A DNA stretch of 33,468 nucleotides from an uncultured Eubacteriales bacterium (GTDB lineage: Bacteria > Bacillota > Clostridia > Oscillospirales > Oscillospiraceae): contig CATJWI010000087.1 in the NCBI GenBank assembly GCA_949744075.1, positions 1 through 33,468 on the forward strand, read 5' to 3'. Of the stretch, positions 9,212-21,590 are shown piece by piece. The translations under genes and the position numbers were made by a program. Numbering within the stretch: the first letter of the stretch is position 1; each line of letters opens with the position of its first letter. Below the pieces are notes generated by a model. That model was not told where the DNA came from. It saw only the letters and a list, made by a program, of their open reading frames with translations, and did not search any database.

Positions 9212-10133
9212 CCTGATCCTCTCCTTCCTCCTGCTCCTCCTGGGGCAGTTCCGCCCCTTCCTCTGGGACCTTCTCCTCCAGCCGGGCACAGCGGTTCACC
9301 CACAGCTCCGCCGGGTCATGGGGCCGGGACATCTGATAGAGCAACACCCCCGCCGCCGCTACACAGGACAGGATGGCCAGCACCTGGGACACCCGCAGGC
9401 CGGTGGCGAAAAAGTACAGGCTGTCGGTCCGCAGCCCCTCGATCCAGGCACGGCCCAAGCCATACCAGGCAATATAGCTCAGGAATATCTGCCCCTCGAA
9501 TTTTCGGCGCTTTGCCACCAGCAGAGCCAGCAGCAAAAAGCCCAGCAAGTTCCAAAGGGACTCGTAGAGGAAGGTGGGATGGACCTCCATGTACTGGTAG
9601 ACCCCGTCCACCGTGGTGTAGATCCCCATCCGCCAGGGCAGGTCGGTGGGGCTGCCAAAGGCCTCCACATTAACGAAGTTCCCCCATCTCCCGATCATCT
9701 GCCCAATGAGCATCCCGAAGGAGCCCAGGTCGGCAAAGGCCAGGAAGGGCACTTTTTTGACCCAGCAGAACACCAGCAGGACCAGGATGGCCATGATGAT
9801 CCCGCCATAGATGGCCAATCCCCCGTCCCAGATCCGAACCATCCGGCCAAAGTCTAGGGTCCCGTCGGCATTCCGGTAGAGGTCCAGGTAAAAAATGATG
9901 TAGTAGAGCCGCGCCCCAATGATGCACAGGGGCACGGCGTAAATCAGCAGGTCGATGATATCGTCCTGCTTGATCCCGTAACGGTCGGCCTTTCGGCTAC
10001 AATAGGCCACCGCCAGCAGAAACCCGGCGGCGATAATAATGCCATACCAGTGGATGGGCCAGCCAAAGATGCGGAAAGCGATGTCCCGCACATTGACCGC
10101 AAAGCCCAACCCAGGGAAGGTTACTGTACTCAT
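9192..10133 (-). CDS. lgt: Prolipoprotein diacylglyceryl transferase
   Basis: Lgt motifs IHWYGIIIAAGF, WDGGLAIYGGII, GRWGNFVNVEAFG, HPTFLYESLWNLLGF; polytopic. Confidence 0.96.
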   Translation of the reverse strand: MSTVTFPGLGFAVNVRDIAFRIFGWPIHWYGIIIAAGFLLAVAYCSRKADRYGIKQDDIIDLLIYAVPLCIIGARLYYIIFYLDLYRNADGTLDFGRMVRIWDGGLAIYGGIIMAILVLLVFCWVKKVPFLAFADLGSFGMLIGQMIGRWGNFVNVEAFGSPTDLPWRMGIYTTVDGVYQYMEVHPTFLYESLWNLLGFLLLALLVAKRRKFEGQIFLSYIAWYGLGRAWIEGLRTDSLYFFATGLRVSQVLAILSCVAAAGVLLYQMSRPHDPAELWVNRCARLEEKVPEEGAELPQEEQEEGEDQDDQDGR

Positions 10134-11410
10134 TTTCCCTCTCCTTTCGGCTTTACCACCGCCAGAGCAGTCTTGCTCTCCACCACCACCCGGCGGATGG
10201 TCTGCTCCACGTCCGCCTTGCTGATATTGGCAAAGCAGTCGGCAAAGTCCAGGTAGTCATAGCCGCAGAAGTGGGCCATGGCTTGGTTGATACATAGATT
10301 CTCAAAGGAGTTGAGCCCCCGGACCATGCTGCCGTAGACCGCCCGCTTCAGCCGCTGGAACAGGGCCTCGTCCACCCCTTCCCGGCTCAGCCTCTCCCCC
10401 TCCGCCAGAACGGCGGCCCGGACCGCCTCCGGATCCCGGCTCTCCCCGCCGGCGCAGAGGAAGGCAGCGCCGGGATATGCCTCGCAGCCATAGCCAAAGC
10501 TCTCGTTCACCAGCCCCTCGTTATAGAGCCTGGCATAGAGGGGACTGGAGGTGCCCAGCAGGGCCTCGCAGGCCAGGTTGCCCGTCAGCTCCCACTTCAG
10601 CCACTCCCCACCCTTCTGGGGCGGCGTATCCTTAAAGCCCAGCTGGAAGATGGGCACCGATACCGCCATCTCCTTCTCCCAACGGCTCATGTGTGCCTGG
10701 GGCGCCTCGGGCTGGCCGTGATCCTTCTCCGCCGGGGCGTGGCCCTGGACGGGCAGCACCTCCCGGGCAATGGCCGTCACCCGCTCCGGGTCCACGTCGC
10801 CGGTGACGCACAGGACCATATTTCCCGGGTCATAAAAGGCCCGGTGGCACAAGTTCAGCGTATCGGCGGTGATCTGGGCGATGGATTCCACCGTTCCGGC
10901 AATATTCACCTGGATGGGGCTGTGGGCGTAGAGCCCTTCCAGCATCCCATAAAAGACCTGGGTGTCCGGCTCGTCGTCCCCCATGCGGATCTCCTGGCCG
11001 ATGATGCCCTGCTCCTTGTCCACGCTCTCTTGGGTGTAGTAAGGGATGGAGACGAAGGAGAGCAGGATCTTCAGATTCTCCTCAAACTTTTCGGTGCTCT
11101 CAAAATAGTAGCCCGTCATAGCCGTAGAGGTAAAGGCGTTGGGCGATGCCCCGTTGGCCGCCAGGTCCTGGAGGGCGTTGCCCTCCTTGGTGTCAAAGGT
11201 CTTGTGCTCCAGGAAATGGGCCACACCGGCGGGGGTATCCACCCATTGGCCATCCAGCCGGAAGCGCATATCCATGCCGCCATAGTTGGTGGCAAAAAAG
11301 GCGTAGCTCTTTTGGAAGCCAGGCTTCTGGTCCACATAAATGTGAAGGCCGTTTTCCAGCACGGTGTGGAAGAAGCTCTCCCCCAGCCGCTCATAGCGTT
11401 TCTCTTCCAT
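10130..11410 (-). CDS. M16 family metallopeptidase, YmfH-like catalytic-type subunit
   Basis: Inverted zinc motif HFLEH (GVAHFLEHKTFD), N-terminus MEEKRYERLGESFFHTVLENGLHIYV; ATGA-type overlap with lgt. Confidence 0.88.
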   Translation of the reverse strand: MEEKRYERLGESFFHTVLENGLHIYVDQKPGFQKSYAFFATNYGGMDMRFRLDGQWVDTPAGVAHFLEHKTFDTKEGNALQDLAANGASPNAFTSTAMTGYYFESTEKFEENLKILLSFVSIPYYTQESVDKEQGIIGQEIRMGDDEPDTQVFYGMLEGLYAHSPIQVNIAGTVESIAQITADTLNLCHRAFYDPGNMVLCVTGDVDPERVTAIAREVLPVQGHAPAEKDHGQPEAPQAHMSRWEKEMAVSVPIFQLGFKDTPPQKGGEWLKWELTGNLACEALLGTSSPLYARLYNEGLVNESFGYGCEAYPGAAFLCAGGESRDPEAVRAAVLAEGERLSREGVDEALFQRLKRAVYGSMVRGLNSFENLCINQAMAHFCGYDYLDFADCFANISKADVEQTIRRVVVESKTALAVVKPKGEGK

Positions 11411-11412
11411 GC

Positions 11413-12693
11413 TCACCCCTCCCTTCCGTTGAGGAAATAGACCGTATCCAGGCTTAAGGACTTGGCCACAGCCACCGCCTGGTCCAGACTCACCGTCTCC
11501 ACCGCCCGGGCCAGCTCCTCCGGGCCCTGAGTGAGGCCGGCCACCGCCTGGCCCACCCACCAGTCCTCCTGGCGGCCCTGGCTGTCCAGGGCGGTGAGGA
11601 GGGAACTGACGGTATACCTCCGGGCCCCCTCCACCTCCCAGGGCTCGAACTCTTTTTTGCGGCAGGCCTCCAGCTGGGCCATGATCTCGTCCTCCGCCCG
11701 CTGCTTGTTGGAGAACTCCACCCCGGAGGACACCAGCATCACGCCCTTATATTTCTGGACCGAAGAGCTGGCGTAATAACACAGGGATAACTTTTCCCGC
11801 ACATTGAGGAACAGCTTGGCGGTGGTGGTGCCTCCAAACAAAGCATTGCAGAGCACCAAGGCGGGATAGTCCGGGGATGCGGCGGTGATCCCGCCGGTCC
11901 GGAATCCCATGGTCAGCTTGCCCTGGGCCACGTTCAACCGCTCCTCCACCTGCCGCACCGACTGGGCGGTAGGGACCACAAGGGTCTGGGGCACCTCATA
12001 GCCTCCCTCCCGCGGCAGGCCCGCCAGGGCCTTTTGCAGGATGAAGCATCCCTGGTCCGTCCCCGCCGAGCCGCAGTAGTACAGCTCCAGCCGGGCATGG
12101 GCCAGCAACTCCCGATAGCGCTTCCAGGCCGATTGGGGAGTGATGGTCTCCACATCGGCCTCCCGGCCCATGCGCCCCACCCCGTAAGGCTCCTGGCGGC
12201 ACATCTCCTCCACCACCCGGTCAATGGCATACTGGCGCTTGTCGTTGACCTCCGAGCGGATCCGGTCCACCAGGTTGGCCTTCTCCTGCCGGGTGTAATC
12301 CGGGCAGAAGGCTCCGTCCCGGGTGTAGGGCCGCAGCAGCAGCTCTCCCATCAGCTCCGCCGCCGGGTCCAGCACGCCGCTGCCGTCCAGGGTATAGGCA
12401 TCATCCAGAAAACTGCCGATGAAGCCCACGCACTGGACCTCTCCTTTTTTACGGACCACCGGCTCAATAGAGCCGCCGTAAAGCTGGTCCAGGGCGGCCG
12501 CCAGGGATTGCAGGTCCGGGTGGGCCTCGCTGCCCCGGCGAAGCAGATAGGGGATCAGGGCGTTGACGGCTGCGGTCTCCTGCGCCATGGGGGCCAGCAG
12601 AGTCATGGACAGAAGAGAGGATTTGAATTTTTTAGTGTGGACCGAGGTGAGAAACACGCCGGGCAGCAATTGGGTCCGGGTCACGTCGCTCAT
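11413..12693 (-). CDS. M16 family protein, YmfF-like, lacking the HxxEH motif
   Basis: M16 fold sequence (MSDVTRTQLLPGVFLTSVHTKKFKSSLLSMTLLAP) with PYLLRRGSEAHPD where HxxEH would lie; directly upstream of the YmfH-like gene. Confidence 0.85.
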   Translation of the reverse strand: MSDVTRTQLLPGVFLTSVHTKKFKSSLLSMTLLAPMAQETAAVNALIPYLLRRGSEAHPDLQSLAAALDQLYGGSIEPVVRKKGEVQCVGFIGSFLDDAYTLDGSGVLDPAAELMGELLLRPYTRDGAFCPDYTRQEKANLVDRIRSEVNDKRQYAIDRVVEEMCRQEPYGVGRMGREADVETITPQSAWKRYRELLAHARLELYYCGSAGTDQGCFILQKALAGLPREGGYEVPQTLVVPTAQSVRQVEERLNVAQGKLTMGFRTGGITAASPDYPALVLCNALFGGTTTAKLFLNVREKLSLCYYASSSVQKYKGVMLVSSGVEFSNKQRAEDEIMAQLEACRKKEFEPWEVEGARRYTVSSLLTALDSQGRQEDWWVGQAVAGLTQGPEELARAVETVSLDQAVAVAKSLSLDTVYFLNGREG

Positions 12694-12793
12694 GGGACCA
12701 CCTTCCTTTCCGTTTCAAAGGGATAGAATGGAACAAAGGCTATTATACAACAGATTTTTCCGTTTGGCACCCCTCTGGGGCGAAAAAAGTCTT

Positions 12794-15700
12794 TTATTTT
12801 CCCTCCGGGAGGATGACCTCCAACCTGTGCTCCCCCTTCAGCCCTGTCAGGAGAAGCTCCTCCGCGGTAGCACCGTCCAAAAGGGTCCGGGCCGTTTCCC
12901 CCCGCCGGACCAGAATGTGCAGCATACCCTCCGGCAGGGCCCAACGGAGCTCACAGCCGGTCCAGGTCTTGGGAAGGTTCGGTTTTACCGTAAGGCGTCC
13001 TTCCTTAACAGTTATACCCAGCAACCCCTCCAGGGCCGCCTGATGATACCAGCCCGCCGCCCCGGTGTACCAGCTCCAGCCGCCCCGGCCCCGGTGCTGT
13101 GGGTGGGCGTACACATCCGCCGCCAGCACATAGGGCTCCGCCTTATAGACCTCCTCCGGGTGGGTGGAGGGCAGAAGAGCGTGGAGCAGGGCCTGCCCCT
13201 CCTCCGGCCTGCCGTCCCGGAAGCAGGCCAGGGCCAGCCAGACGGCGGCGTGGGTATACTGTCCGCCGTTCTCCCGGACGCCGGGGAGATAACCCCGGAT
13301 ATAGCCTGGCCGGGCCTCCCCGTCGTCAAAGGCGGGGTCGAAAAGCCGGACCAGTCCGGCCTCCCGGTCAAACAGTCTCTCCAAGGCGGCCGTAAGGGCC
13401 TTGTCTCCCTTTTCTCCCCCGGCGAAAAGGGCCCAGCTCTGGGGGATCGAATCGATTTGGCACTCCTGGGAGTCACTGCTGCCCAAAGGTTGGCCGTCAT
13501 CATACCAGCCCCGGAGATACCATTCCCCGTCCCAGGCCGCCTCGGCCGCCTCCCGCAGCTTACGGGCCCAGTCCCGGCAGAGGGCCTCTCCCTCCCGGTC
13601 TTCCCGCTGCGCCGTTAGAGGCAGAAATGCCTCCAATGTCACCACGGCAAACCAGGTCAGCCACACGCTCTCTCCCCGACCCCGGCCGCCCACCTCATTC
13701 ATGCCGTCGTTCCAATCTCCGGCGCCCATTTTCAGCAGACCGTGTTCCCCGGTCCCCCGGTCGATCACACACCGAATGGCCTGAAGGGCATGGGCATAAA
13801 CGTCCTCTGTCTCCGCTGTGGATCGAGGGACAAAATATCGTTCCTTCTCCTCTGGTTTCAGCGGTTCCCCTGACAAGCAACTTACCTGTTCAGATAATAT
13901 ATTCCAATCATCCCAAGCGGAAATATACCGGCTCAGCGCATAGGGCAGCCATAGCAGATCATCGGAGATCCGGGTGCGGACCCCCCGGTTCTTTTCCTCC
14001 CCCACCTCGTGCCACCAGTGCTGTACGTCCCCCTCCCAAAACTGGTGGGCACAGCAGCGCAGGATCTGATCCCGGGCCCATTCCGGCTGAAAGGGTAGCA
14101 GGGCAAGGGTGTCCTGTAGCTGGTCCCGGAACCCGTAGGCCCCACCGTTCTGGTAGTGGGAGGTCCGTCCCAGCAGGCGGCAGGCGATCACCTGGTAAAG
14201 GCACCAGCCGTTGAGATATTCGTCCAGAGCCGGGTCCGGCGTCTTCACTTTCAGAGGGCACACCAGCTCCCGCCATCGCTTTTCCGTAGCTGTCAGCAAA
14301 GGGCCAAACTGCTCCGGGTCCACCCGTTCCGTTCCCCCCGCCCCGGTGGCAAGACACACCCGCTCTCCAAAACTGTAAAGGGCCTCCTCTTTCCCCAGGC
14401 AGATATGCCGCAGCTCCCCCGCTCCCTCGGGCAGCTCCACCAGCAAGAGCCGCCGGTTTTGATCCCAGGGGACCAGGGCGGTGGTCTTCACCGTCCCGCC
14501 GGGCCATTTCTTCTCCCAGCAGGCCCAGCCAAACCCGTAGGTCACAGTCACGCCCAGTCCGTCCCCGTCCGCAAAGAGACTGTGGCTCTCCCCCTTCCAG
14601 CCCAGCAGGAACCATTCCGGCCCACCCACTGCCAGAGGGTCGTTATTCCAGGGCGTGATGGGAGACTCCCGGGAATTGCCCTGCCACAAGTGGCCACATC
14701 CGCTCTCATCCATGATCCAGCCAAAGCTGGGATTGGTCAGGAGTTGGCTCCAGCCCAAGGGAGGCAGGTTTCCGTTTAGTTGTAAAGCAAATTCACTTTC
14801 TGGGGCGAAGTTCCATTGGACAGGCTCCCCAGCAAGCCGGCAGCTCCGCCTGGGCGGCTGAACCGGCTCTTTTCCCTCTTTCTTCCACTGCCCCTGGGGC
14901 GTTATCAGCACTGCCGCCCAATCCTCCCAGGGGCTGGAATCCCCCTCTATCAGGTGGATTCCACCCTTTCGCCCCAACTGCCCCTCCCGGCCCAGGGCCT
15001 TGATCTGCTCCAGCACCCCGCTTTTTTGCGGTCGAAGATAGCTGCCCCCATCCGAGAGGAGATAGACCAGGTCAAAGGAATAGCTGCATTGGCTCAAAAG
15101 GGCATGGGCCTTCAACGGGAACAGCTCTACTCCCTCCTCCCCGGGTTGGACCACGGCCAGGGGCAGGTCTCCCGACACGCCGTAGGCCCACAGGGCCGAT
15201 TGAGGACTGTCTCCCCGCTCCCGGCCGGGAAAATTCAGGACAGAGAGCAGCTCCATGGCCCGCTCCTCCTCCCCGGCGGAGAGCTGCAGCTCCCGCAGGA
15301 GACCGTCCAACCGCCCTACCGTCTGCTCCGGGGCGGAGAGCACCGACAGGGCCGTCCGCTCCGCCTGCTCCTCCCCATCCTCAAAGCCCAGAGCCAGCCG
15401 GAGATGAAATCTCCCGTTCTCCCCCAAGGGAAAGCGGACCAGCAGGCAGGGGTCCAGCACCGCGCCCGCGCTATGCTCCGCCTGGGCCTCCAAAGCCTGC
15501 TCCAACCGGCGCAGGCCGCCGCGGCCCAGGGCCTTCTCCCGGCTGGTGTCCCAGGTGGCCTCCTCTCGGTCCCAGAGCACTGAAACCGTCGCCCGCCGGT
15601 CTCCCGTCCTGGGGCGTCGCACAAAGGTCATCCCCCGATCCAGAACTTTACTCTCCAGAGAGAGCTTGGAATAGGCCGGATGGGCCCGGTGATCCTCCGG

Positions 15701-18700
15701 CCGGGCCAGCATGGGCTCCAGATAGCACACTACCTCCCCCGCCTCCGGCCCCTCCAGAGCTACCGTCCACAACGCGCCCCGTTCCCCTCTGGGAAGGATC
15801 AGCCGTATCTTTGCTGTAAAGGTCTTTCCATTTGCAGTCCATGTGGCCCCGCCGCCGTCAAAGCTCCAGTCAAAATTCCCCTCTTCCAGCAGGGGCGCCC
15901 CAGTCAGCGGCCACAGCTCCCCTCCCGGGTCCCGGTAAAAAAAGCTGACTCCCGCCGGGGCATAGCGCTGTCGGAGCTGACTGACCAGAGGGCTCTCCCC
16001 CTGTTCATTGGTAAGGGCCACTGCCCCGGCGTCAGTGCACAGGGCGGAAAGCAGCCCGTTGGACAGCAAGTGACAGGCCGGCCGGGCTAGGTCAAAGCCC
16101 GATCCCGTCCTGCAAAATTGACTCTGCCGCTGGGGCCGGCTCCGCTCCGGTCCTGCCTGGCGGCCCGTCTTCATTACGGGAGCCCCCACCGGCACCTTCT
16201 CCTGAAGCAGCTCCCGGAAGGCCCCCATGGCGCAGTCTCTTAGAAAGCGCTTCTGCATCACATTGTCCATCAAGGCGTTGTCCACCGCCACCAGGCTCAT
16301 GCCCAAGTGGTGAGCCATAAAGGAGCGAACCACCGCCCACTTCTCTCCCTCCGGCAGATGGGCGGGGGTAAAATCCACCGCCTCATAAAGGCCGTATTCC
16401 CCCTCCAGGCCCATGTCCCGCAGCCTTCTCAGGTTCCGCCCCGCGCTTCTGGGGGCCAGCAGCAGGGTCAGGAAGGAGGCATAAGGGGCCACCACCAGCT
16501 CCCGGTCCAGCCCCCGCTTCAGGCCCAAGGCCTGGACCCCGTGGGCCTTATACTGGTAAGCCATCCCGGGGTCAAAGGCATAAAACCCCGACTCCGAGAT
16601 GCCCCAGGGCCTTCCCGCCCGGCCGCCCCGCCTTTTCTGGGCGTAGACGCAGAAGGACAGGGACTCGTACATCAAACTCCCCTGCTCACAGGGCAGCAGC
16701 AGGTTGGGCATAAAATACTCGAACATGGTCCCCGTCCAGGAGGCCATACCGCAGTAGTCGTTCTCCCCCACCAGGGCCCGGCTCAGCTTCCGCCAGTGGC
16801 GGGGGTCCACCTCTCCCGAGGCGATGGCCAGATAGCTGGCAAGCCGGGCCTCGCTGGCCATCAGGTCGTACCAGCCGGCGGTAAACTCCTCCTTCTCCAC
16901 GTCATAGCCGATGGTGAACAGCTTCCGGCTCTCGTCATAGAGGGGCGAGAGGGCCATGGCGTCGGATAAGACCTCCGCCCGGCGGGCCAGGGCATCCTCC
17001 CCCCACTCGTAGAGGGCCTCCCGCAGGGCGATGAGACAGCCCTTCAAATTGCCGCTGTCCACCGTGGAGACATACTGGGGCCGTAGTGGGGCGCAGTTCG
17101 AGGTATCATACCAGTTGTAAAGGTGCCCCTTCCACTTGGGCAGAGCTTCCACCGTATCCAGGATGTGGCCGATGAGCTCCACCGCCTGCCCCCGGCCTGT
17201 CAGCTCCAGGTCGGCGGCGGCCACGCAGCTCAAAAGGGCCATCCCGATATTGGTGGGGGAGGTCCGGCGGGCCGGGCCCAGCCAGGGCTTCTCCTGGACG
17301 TTGTCCGGCGGCAGCCAGTGGTCCTCCTCCCGGAGCCAGTCCTGGAAATAACCCCAGATCAGGGCGGCCTGATGCAGCAGGAAGGGCCTGTCGTCCCCGT
17401 TGGCCCCCTTCCCCTCCTTCACCGGCCGGGACATGGCCCAGGCAAAGGCCGGGGAGGCCGCCCACACAAGGCCCATGGCCGCCCCCGCCGGGAACCGGGC
17501 AAATCCCATGGCAAAAAGTCCCACCGCCACCGCCGGCCATTGGGTCCGGAAGTTGCTCCCGATCCCCTCCTTTTTCCGCTCGGCGTCCGCCGCCGTCACC
17601 CATTCCAGCATTTTTTTGTGGCTTATCACCCCCCGCCACAGAGCGGTGCAGATGGCCGAGGCGCTGATCCAGGCGTGATAGGGCAAAAAGAGGAGCTGTA
17701 CCAAGGTCTGAAGGATCATCCCTCCCGGCCCGGCGATGATGGTGGCGTGGTACCGCCGCCGCAGTCCCACTCCCCCCCGGATGGCCAGGTCCGCTCCGGT
17801 AAGCAGCAGGTTGGACCAGGCGGAGACGATAGCCAGAGCCGCCGCGGCTCCGAAGGCCGGGGCGGACAGGCACATCCCCAGCAGCAGAGCCACCAGGGTA
17901 AACACAGGGGAAAGGCTCCGGCGCAGGTTATCAAAGAGCTTCCACTTATCCATGGGGGCAATGGGATTCTCCACCCGCTCCCCCTTCTCATTCCGCACAT
18001 ACCGCCCCAGCCAGGGCAGCAGCTGCCAATCCCCCCGGACCCAGCGGTGGAGCCGGGAAAAATAGCCGGAGACCTTGTAGGGATACCCGTCGGTCAGCTC
18101 CACATCCTCCAACAGCCCCGCATGGAGATAGGCCCCCTCCAGAAGGTCGTGGGACAGGACTCGGTCCTGGGGGAACCGGCCCTCCAGGCATTGGGCAAAG
18201 GCCTCCACATCGAAAATGCCCTTGCCCGTATAGGTCCCCCGGTCAAAGAGGTCGTGATATACGTCGCTGCAGGCCCCGCCGTAGGGGTCGATCCCCCCCT
18301 GGCCGGCAAAGATGCGGGAGAACTGGGAGCGGTTGGCCGCCTTCAGCTCCACCCCCACCCGAGGCTGAAGCAATCCATAGCCCGCCGTCACCACCCGCCG
18401 GCGGGGGTCCACCTGGGGCCGGTTCAGGGGGTGGAGCATAGCCCCCACCAGCTCCCGGGCCGCCCCCACGTTGAGGGCGGTATCGGAGTCCAGCGTAATG
18501 ACATACCGGGTGTTTTTCAGCGCCCTGAGCTCCCCCGCCCGGACCCGCAGGCCCGAGGGCCGCCCCCGGAGCAGGCGGGTCAGCTCCAGCAGGGCCCCCC
18601 GCTTTCTCTCCCAGCCGGTATACCGTTCATCGGTCCGTTGAAATACGGGCTGGCGGAAAAAGAGGTAGACCCCCCCGCCATATTTCTCGTTCAGGGCGTC

Positions 18701-19903
18701 CATGGCCGCCTTGGCCCGCGCCACCCACCGCCGCTCCTCCTCCCCCATGGGGGAGGCCCGGTCGGGCAGATCGGCCAGCAGGCCAAAGCGCAGTTCTCCT
18801 CCGCTGTCCCGGTTGGCCAGGTGGTACCGCTCCAGAAGGGCGGCGTACTCGTCCCCGCTCTTCTCCCCGGTCAGGAGGCCCGCAATGACGCAGAGGGTCC
18901 TGCCCTCGGGCGGGATCCCCCCTTTCAGCTCCATCCGCGGCACGCTTCTGGGCCGGACCAGGCGGACAGCAAAAAAATCCGTGAGGTTTTTCATCAGATC
19001 GGAGGCTGGCAACAGCAGGAGAAGAAACAGGGCCCAACTCTCCAGCAAAAACCCCAGCAGCAGCGCCAAAAAGAGGGTGGGCAGCAGGATCACCCCCACG
19101 TAAAGGACCCCCGAGGGCTCCCGCTCCTTCCGCTCCAAGGGCCGGCGGAACAAAAACCAGCCGATGTGCCGTTCCTGGCCCTTGCCCTCCCGGGCCAGGG
19201 CCAGGGCCTTTTCCGCCGCCTCTTCCTCCCCCAGGCCATGGCGCCGGGCCAAAAGGCAGACCTGACGGCGGTAGCGGGCCCGGGTGGCCTCGTCCATCCG
19301 GCCATAGAGCTCCGCCGGGTCCCGGCGAAGCGTCTGCTCTACCGGGCTACTCTCCTCCAAAAGCGGTCCCAGGTTGGCCACCGACAGGGTCCGCAGGCCG
19401 GTGAAAATGCCCTCCATCTCCTCGGCCAGCCCCGGCTTCTCCGGATCGGTCTCCAAAATGGAACACCGCTCCGCTAGAAGGCGGCACAGCTCTCCCTTCA
19501 GGGCGGGGATGAACAGAGACAGTTCCTCCTCCGTAAGAGCCCCCTCCTCCTGTAGGCCGGCCAGGTAGGCGCTCAGCTCCTCCTGCCCCGCGGCGGGGGC
19601 CGCCCTTCCAAAGACATAAGCCGCCTGCTGCACATAGCTCCGCTCCCCTTGGCGGCGCAGGCGCTTTCCCCGCTTCAGCTCCTCCCAGGCGGAAGCTCCC
19701 TCCCGCTTGGCCAGGTAGGCGTTGTCCAGCAGCCACTCCACCGCCGTGGGCAGCCGCTGGCAGGACTTTTGGGTCAAACGCCGGCGGGTCTCCTCGATTC
19801 GTTCTACCGCTTTCAGGACCTCCCGCGCCGCCCTTCTGCCCGGATATCTCCCCTGCGCCTGTTCCGCCCCGGCGGTCTTCCGGCCCAGCTCCTGCAAGTC
19901 CAT
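12794..19903 (-). CDS. Cyclic beta-1,2-glucan synthase (GT84 + glucoamylase-like + GH94 modules)
   Basis: 2369 aa. GT motifs [61 protein letters not shown]. Glucoamylase-like block [28 protein letters not shown]94 block [17 protein letters not shown] and [16 protein letters not shown]. Start at MDLQELGRK after GGAAGGGGGAG. Confidence 0.93.
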   Translation of the reverse strand: MDLQELGRKTAGAEQAQGRYPGRRAAREVLKAVERIEETRRRLTQKSCQRLPTAVEWLLDNAYLAKREGASAWEELKRGKRLRRQGERSYVQQAAYVFGRAAPAAGQEELSAYLAGLQEEGALTEEELSLFIPALKGELCRLLAERCSILETDPEKPGLAEEMEGIFTGLRTLSVANLGPLLEESSPVEQTLRRDPAELYGRMDEATRARYRRQVCLLARRHGLGEEEAAEKALALAREGKGQERHIGWFLFRRPLERKEREPSGVLYVGVILLPTLFLALLLGFLLESWALFLLLLLPASDLMKNLTDFFAVRLVRPRSVPRMELKGGIPPEGRTLCVIAGLLTGEKSGDEYAALLERYHLANRDSGGELRFGLLADLPDRASPMGEEERRWVARAKAAMDALNEKYGGGVYLFFRQPVFQRTDERYTGWERKRGALLELTRLLRGRPSGLRVRAGELRALKNTRYVITLDSDTALNVGAARELVGAMLHPLNRPQVDPRRRVVTAGYGLLQPRVGVELKAANRSQFSRIFAGQGGIDPYGGACSDVYHDLFDRGTYTGKGIFDVEAFAQCLEGRFPQDRVLSHDLLEGAYLHAGLLEDVELTDGYPYKVSGYFSRLHRWVRGDWQLLPWLGRYVRNEKGERVENPIAPMDKWKLFDNLRRSLSPVFTLVALLLGMCLSAPAFGAAAALAIVSAWSNLLLTGADLAIRGGVGLRRRYHATIIAGPGGMILQTLVQLLFLPYHAWISASAICTALWRGVISHKKMLEWVTAADAERKKEGIGSNFRTQWPAVAVGLFAMGFARFPAGAAMGLVWAASPAFAWAMSRPVKEGKGANGDDRPFLLHQAALIWGYFQDWLREEDHWLPPDNVQEKPWLGPARRTSPTNIGMALLSCVAAADLELTGRGQAVELIGHILDTVEALPKWKGHLYNWYDTSNCAPLRPQYVSTVDSGNLKGCLIALREALYEWGEDALARRAEVLSDAMALSPLYDESRKLFTIGYDVEKEEFTAGWYDLMASEARLASYLAIASGEVDPRHWRKLSRALVGENDYCGMASWTGTMFEYFMPNLLLPCEQGSLMYESLSFCVYAQKRRGGRAGRPWGISESGFYAFDPGMAYQYKAHGVQALGLKRGLDRELVVAPYASFLTLLLAPRSAGRNLRRLRDMGLEGEYGLYEAVDFTPAHLPEGEKWAVVRSFMAHHLGMSLVAVDNALMDNVMQKRFLRDCAMGAFRELLQEKVPVGAPVMKTGRQAGPERSRPQRQSQFCRTGSGFDLARPACHLLSNGLLSALCTDAGAVALTNEQGESPLVSQLRQRYAPAGVSFFYRDPGGELWPLTGAPLLEEGNFDWSFDGGGATWTANGKTFTAKIRLILPRGERGALWTVALEGPEAGEVVCYLEPMLARPEDHRAHPAYSKLSLESKVLDRGMTFVRRPRTGDRRATVSVLWDREEATWDTSREKALGRGGLRRLEQALEAQAEHSAGAVLDPCLLVRFPLGENGRFHLRLALGFEDGEEQAERTALSVLSAPEQTVGRLDGLLRELQLSAGEEERAMELLSVLNFPGRERGDSPQSALWAYGVSGDLPLAVVQPGEEGVELFPLKAHALLSQCSYSFDLVYLLSDGGSYLRPQKSGVLEQIKALGREGQLGRKGGIHLIEGDSSPWEDWAAVLITPQGQWKKEGKEPVQPPRRSCRLAGEPVQWNFAPESEFALQLNGNLPPLGWSQLLTNPSFGWIMDESGCGHLWQGNSRESPITPWNNDPLAVGGPEWFLLGWKGESHSLFADGDGLGVTVTYGFGWACWEKKWPGGTVKTTALVPWDQNRRLLLVELPEGAGELRHICLGKEEALYSFGERVCLATGAGGTERVDPEQFGPLLTATEKRWRELVCPLKVKTPDPALDEYLNGWCLYQVIACRLLGRTSHYQNGGAYGFRDQLQDTLALLPFQPEWARDQILRCCAHQFWEGDVQHWWHEVGEEKNRGVRTRISDDLLWLPYALSRYISAWDDWNILSEQVSCLSGEPLKPEEKERYFVPRSTAETEDVYAHALQAIRCVIDRGTGEHGLLKMGAGDWNDGMNEVGGRGRGESVWLTWFAVVTLEAFLPLTAQREDREGEALCRDWARKLREAAEAAWDGEWYLRGWYDDGQPLGSSDSQECQIDSIPQSWALFAGGEKGDKALTAALERLFDREAGLVRLFDPAFDDGEARPGYIRGYLPGVRENGGQYTHAAVWLALACFRDGRPEEGQALLHALLPSTHPEEVYKAEPYVLAADVYAHPQHRGRGGWSWYTGAAGWYHQAALEGLLGITVKEGRLTVKPNLPKTWTGCELRWALPEGMLHILVRRGETARTLLDGATAEELLLTGLKGEHRLEVILPEGK

Positions 19904-20025
19904 GTTGCTCCCCCTTCCATCTCTCCCCAGTTTTGACAAACAGGGGCTTTTTCATACTCCCTCTTGCATTTCCCGGTGGGATACGGGATAATAGGATCAC
20001 AACCATTGTTTTGGGAGGGACCGTT

Positions 20026-21513
20026 ATGGGCAAGTACATCCTCACTCTGGACCAGGGCACCACCAGCTCCAGGGCCATTCTGTTTGACCACGGGCAGAAC
20101 ATGCTGGCCGCGGCCCAAAAGGAGCTGAACCAGATCTATCCCCGGGAGGGCTGGGTAGAGCACGACCCGGTGGAGATCTGGTCCTCCCAGTACGCCGTGA
20201 TGATGGAGGTTCTGGCCCAGTCCGGCATTGATCCCCAGGATATCGCCGCCATCGGCCTGGCCAACCAGCGGGAGACCACGGTGGTCTGGGAAAAGGCCAC
20301 CGGGCTGCCGGTCTACAATGCCATCTGCTGGCAGTGCCGCCGAACAGCCAGGACGGTGGACCAGCTCCGCGCCCAGGGGCTGGAGGAGCACATCCGCAAA
20401 ACCACCGGGCTGCTGCCCGACGCCTATTTCTCCGCCACCAAGCTGAAGTGGATCCTGGACCGGGCAGACCCGGACCGGGCCCGGGCCAAACGGGGCGAGC
20501 TGCTCTTCGGCACGGTGGACTGCTGGCTGGTGTGGAAGCTCACCGGCGGCGCCGCCCACGTCACCGACGCCACCAACGCCTCCCGGACCATGCTCTATGA
20601 TATCCACAAGGGACGCTGGGACGACACCCTTTTGGAGGCTTTGGATATCCCCGCCTCCATGCTGCCCCGGGTGGTGGAATGCAGCGGCGTGGTGGGTCAC
20701 GCCCAGATCGGCTCCGCCCAAGTCCCCATCGCGGGCATGGCGGGAGACCAACAGGCCGCCCTTTTCGGCCAGACCTGCTTTGCCCCCGGGGAGGCCAAAA
20801 ATACATACGGCACCGGCTGCTTCCTGCTGATGAACACCGGCACTGTTCCCTGCGAGAGCAAAAACGGCCTTTTGACCACCGTCGCCATGGCCCGGAACGG
20901 CCAAATCCAATATGCCCTAGAGGGCTCCGCCTTCACCGGCGGGGCGGTGATCCAATGGCTCCGGGACGAGCTGGGCTTCCTATCCTCGGCCCCCCAGGCG
21001 GAGACCCTGGCCGCCACCGTCCCCGACACCGGCGGGGTCTACCTGGTCCCCGCCTTCACCGGCCTGGGGGCCCCCTATTGGGACATGTACGCCCGGGGCT
21101 GCCTGGTGGGCCTCACCCGGGGCACCGGCCGGGCCCACATCGTCCGGGCCGCCCAGGAGTCTATCGCCTACCAGGTTTGGGACCTGGTAAACGCCATGGA
21201 AAAGGACACCGGCCTCTCCCTGTCCTGCCTCAACGCCGACGGCGGGGCCAGCCGGGACAGCTTTTTGCTCCAATTTCAGGCCGATATCCTGGGGAAACCC
21301 GTCCGCCGCCCGGTGGTCCGGGAGACCACCGCCCTGGGGGCCGCCTATCTGGCAGGGCTGGCCGTAGGCTTCTGGCGGGACACCCAGCAGTTGCGCCAGC
21401 TCTGGCAGGAGGACGCCTCCTTCTCCCCCGCCATGGAACCCCACCGGAGGACCTCCCTCCTCTCCGGCTGGCACAAGGCGGTGGGCCGCGGCCTGGACTG
21501 GGCGGAGCACTGA
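20026..21513 (+). CDS. glpK: Glycerol kinase
   Basis: [69 protein letters not shown] upstream. Confidence 0.97.
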   Translation: MGKYILTLDQGTTSSRAILFDHGQNMLAAAQKELNQIYPREGWVEHDPVEIWSSQYAVMMEVLAQSGIDPQDIAAIGLANQRETTVVWEKATGLPVYNAICWQCRRTARTVDQLRAQGLEEHIRKTTGLLPDAYFSATKLKWILDRADPDRARAKRGELLFGTVDCWLVWKLTGGAAHVTDATNASRTMLYDIHKGRWDDTLLEALDIPASMLPRVVECSGVVGHAQIGSAQVPIAGMAGDQQAALFGQTCFAPGEAKNTYGTGCFLLMNTGTVPCESKNGLLTTVAMARNGQIQYALEGSAFTGGAVIQWLRDELGFLSSAPQAETLAATVPDTGGVYLVPAFTGLGAPYWDMYARGCLVGLTRGTGRAHIVRAAQESIAYQVWDLVNAMEKDTGLSLSCLNADGGASRDSFLLQFQADILGKPVRRPVVRETTALGAAYLAGLAVGFWRDTQQLRQLWQEDASFSPAMEPHRRTSLLSGWHKAVGRGLDWAEH

Positions 21514-21590
21514 GGCACCCCCCGACCCTCCGGGACATATGATGGAGCGTGGCCCATGGGCTACAATTCACACACGGAGGGATCATCAAT

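Noticed and set aside
17123-19477. 784-aa plus-strand ORF opposite the glucan synthase
   Set aside because: Antisense shadow ORF of a high-GC gene: Pro/Gln/Gly/His-rich low-complexity translation, no RBS, no recognisable domain; the opposite frame has full catalytic motifs.
20679-21542. 287-aa alternative-frame ORF inside glpK
   Set aside because: Pro/Gly/Arg-rich out-of-frame reading of a clear glycerol kinase gene.
21552-21560. Palindrome GCCCATGGGC upstream of the Cys-rich gene as an operator
   Set aside because: Short and GC-rich; contiguous palindromes of this size are expected by chance here, and no regulator is linked to it.
21536-21567. Possible sporulation sigma-E-like promoter (ACATATG ... 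GCTACAAT) before the Cys-rich gene
   Set aside because: The spacing between the two elements appears too long for sigma-E and the -35 match is partial; would need start-site mapping.
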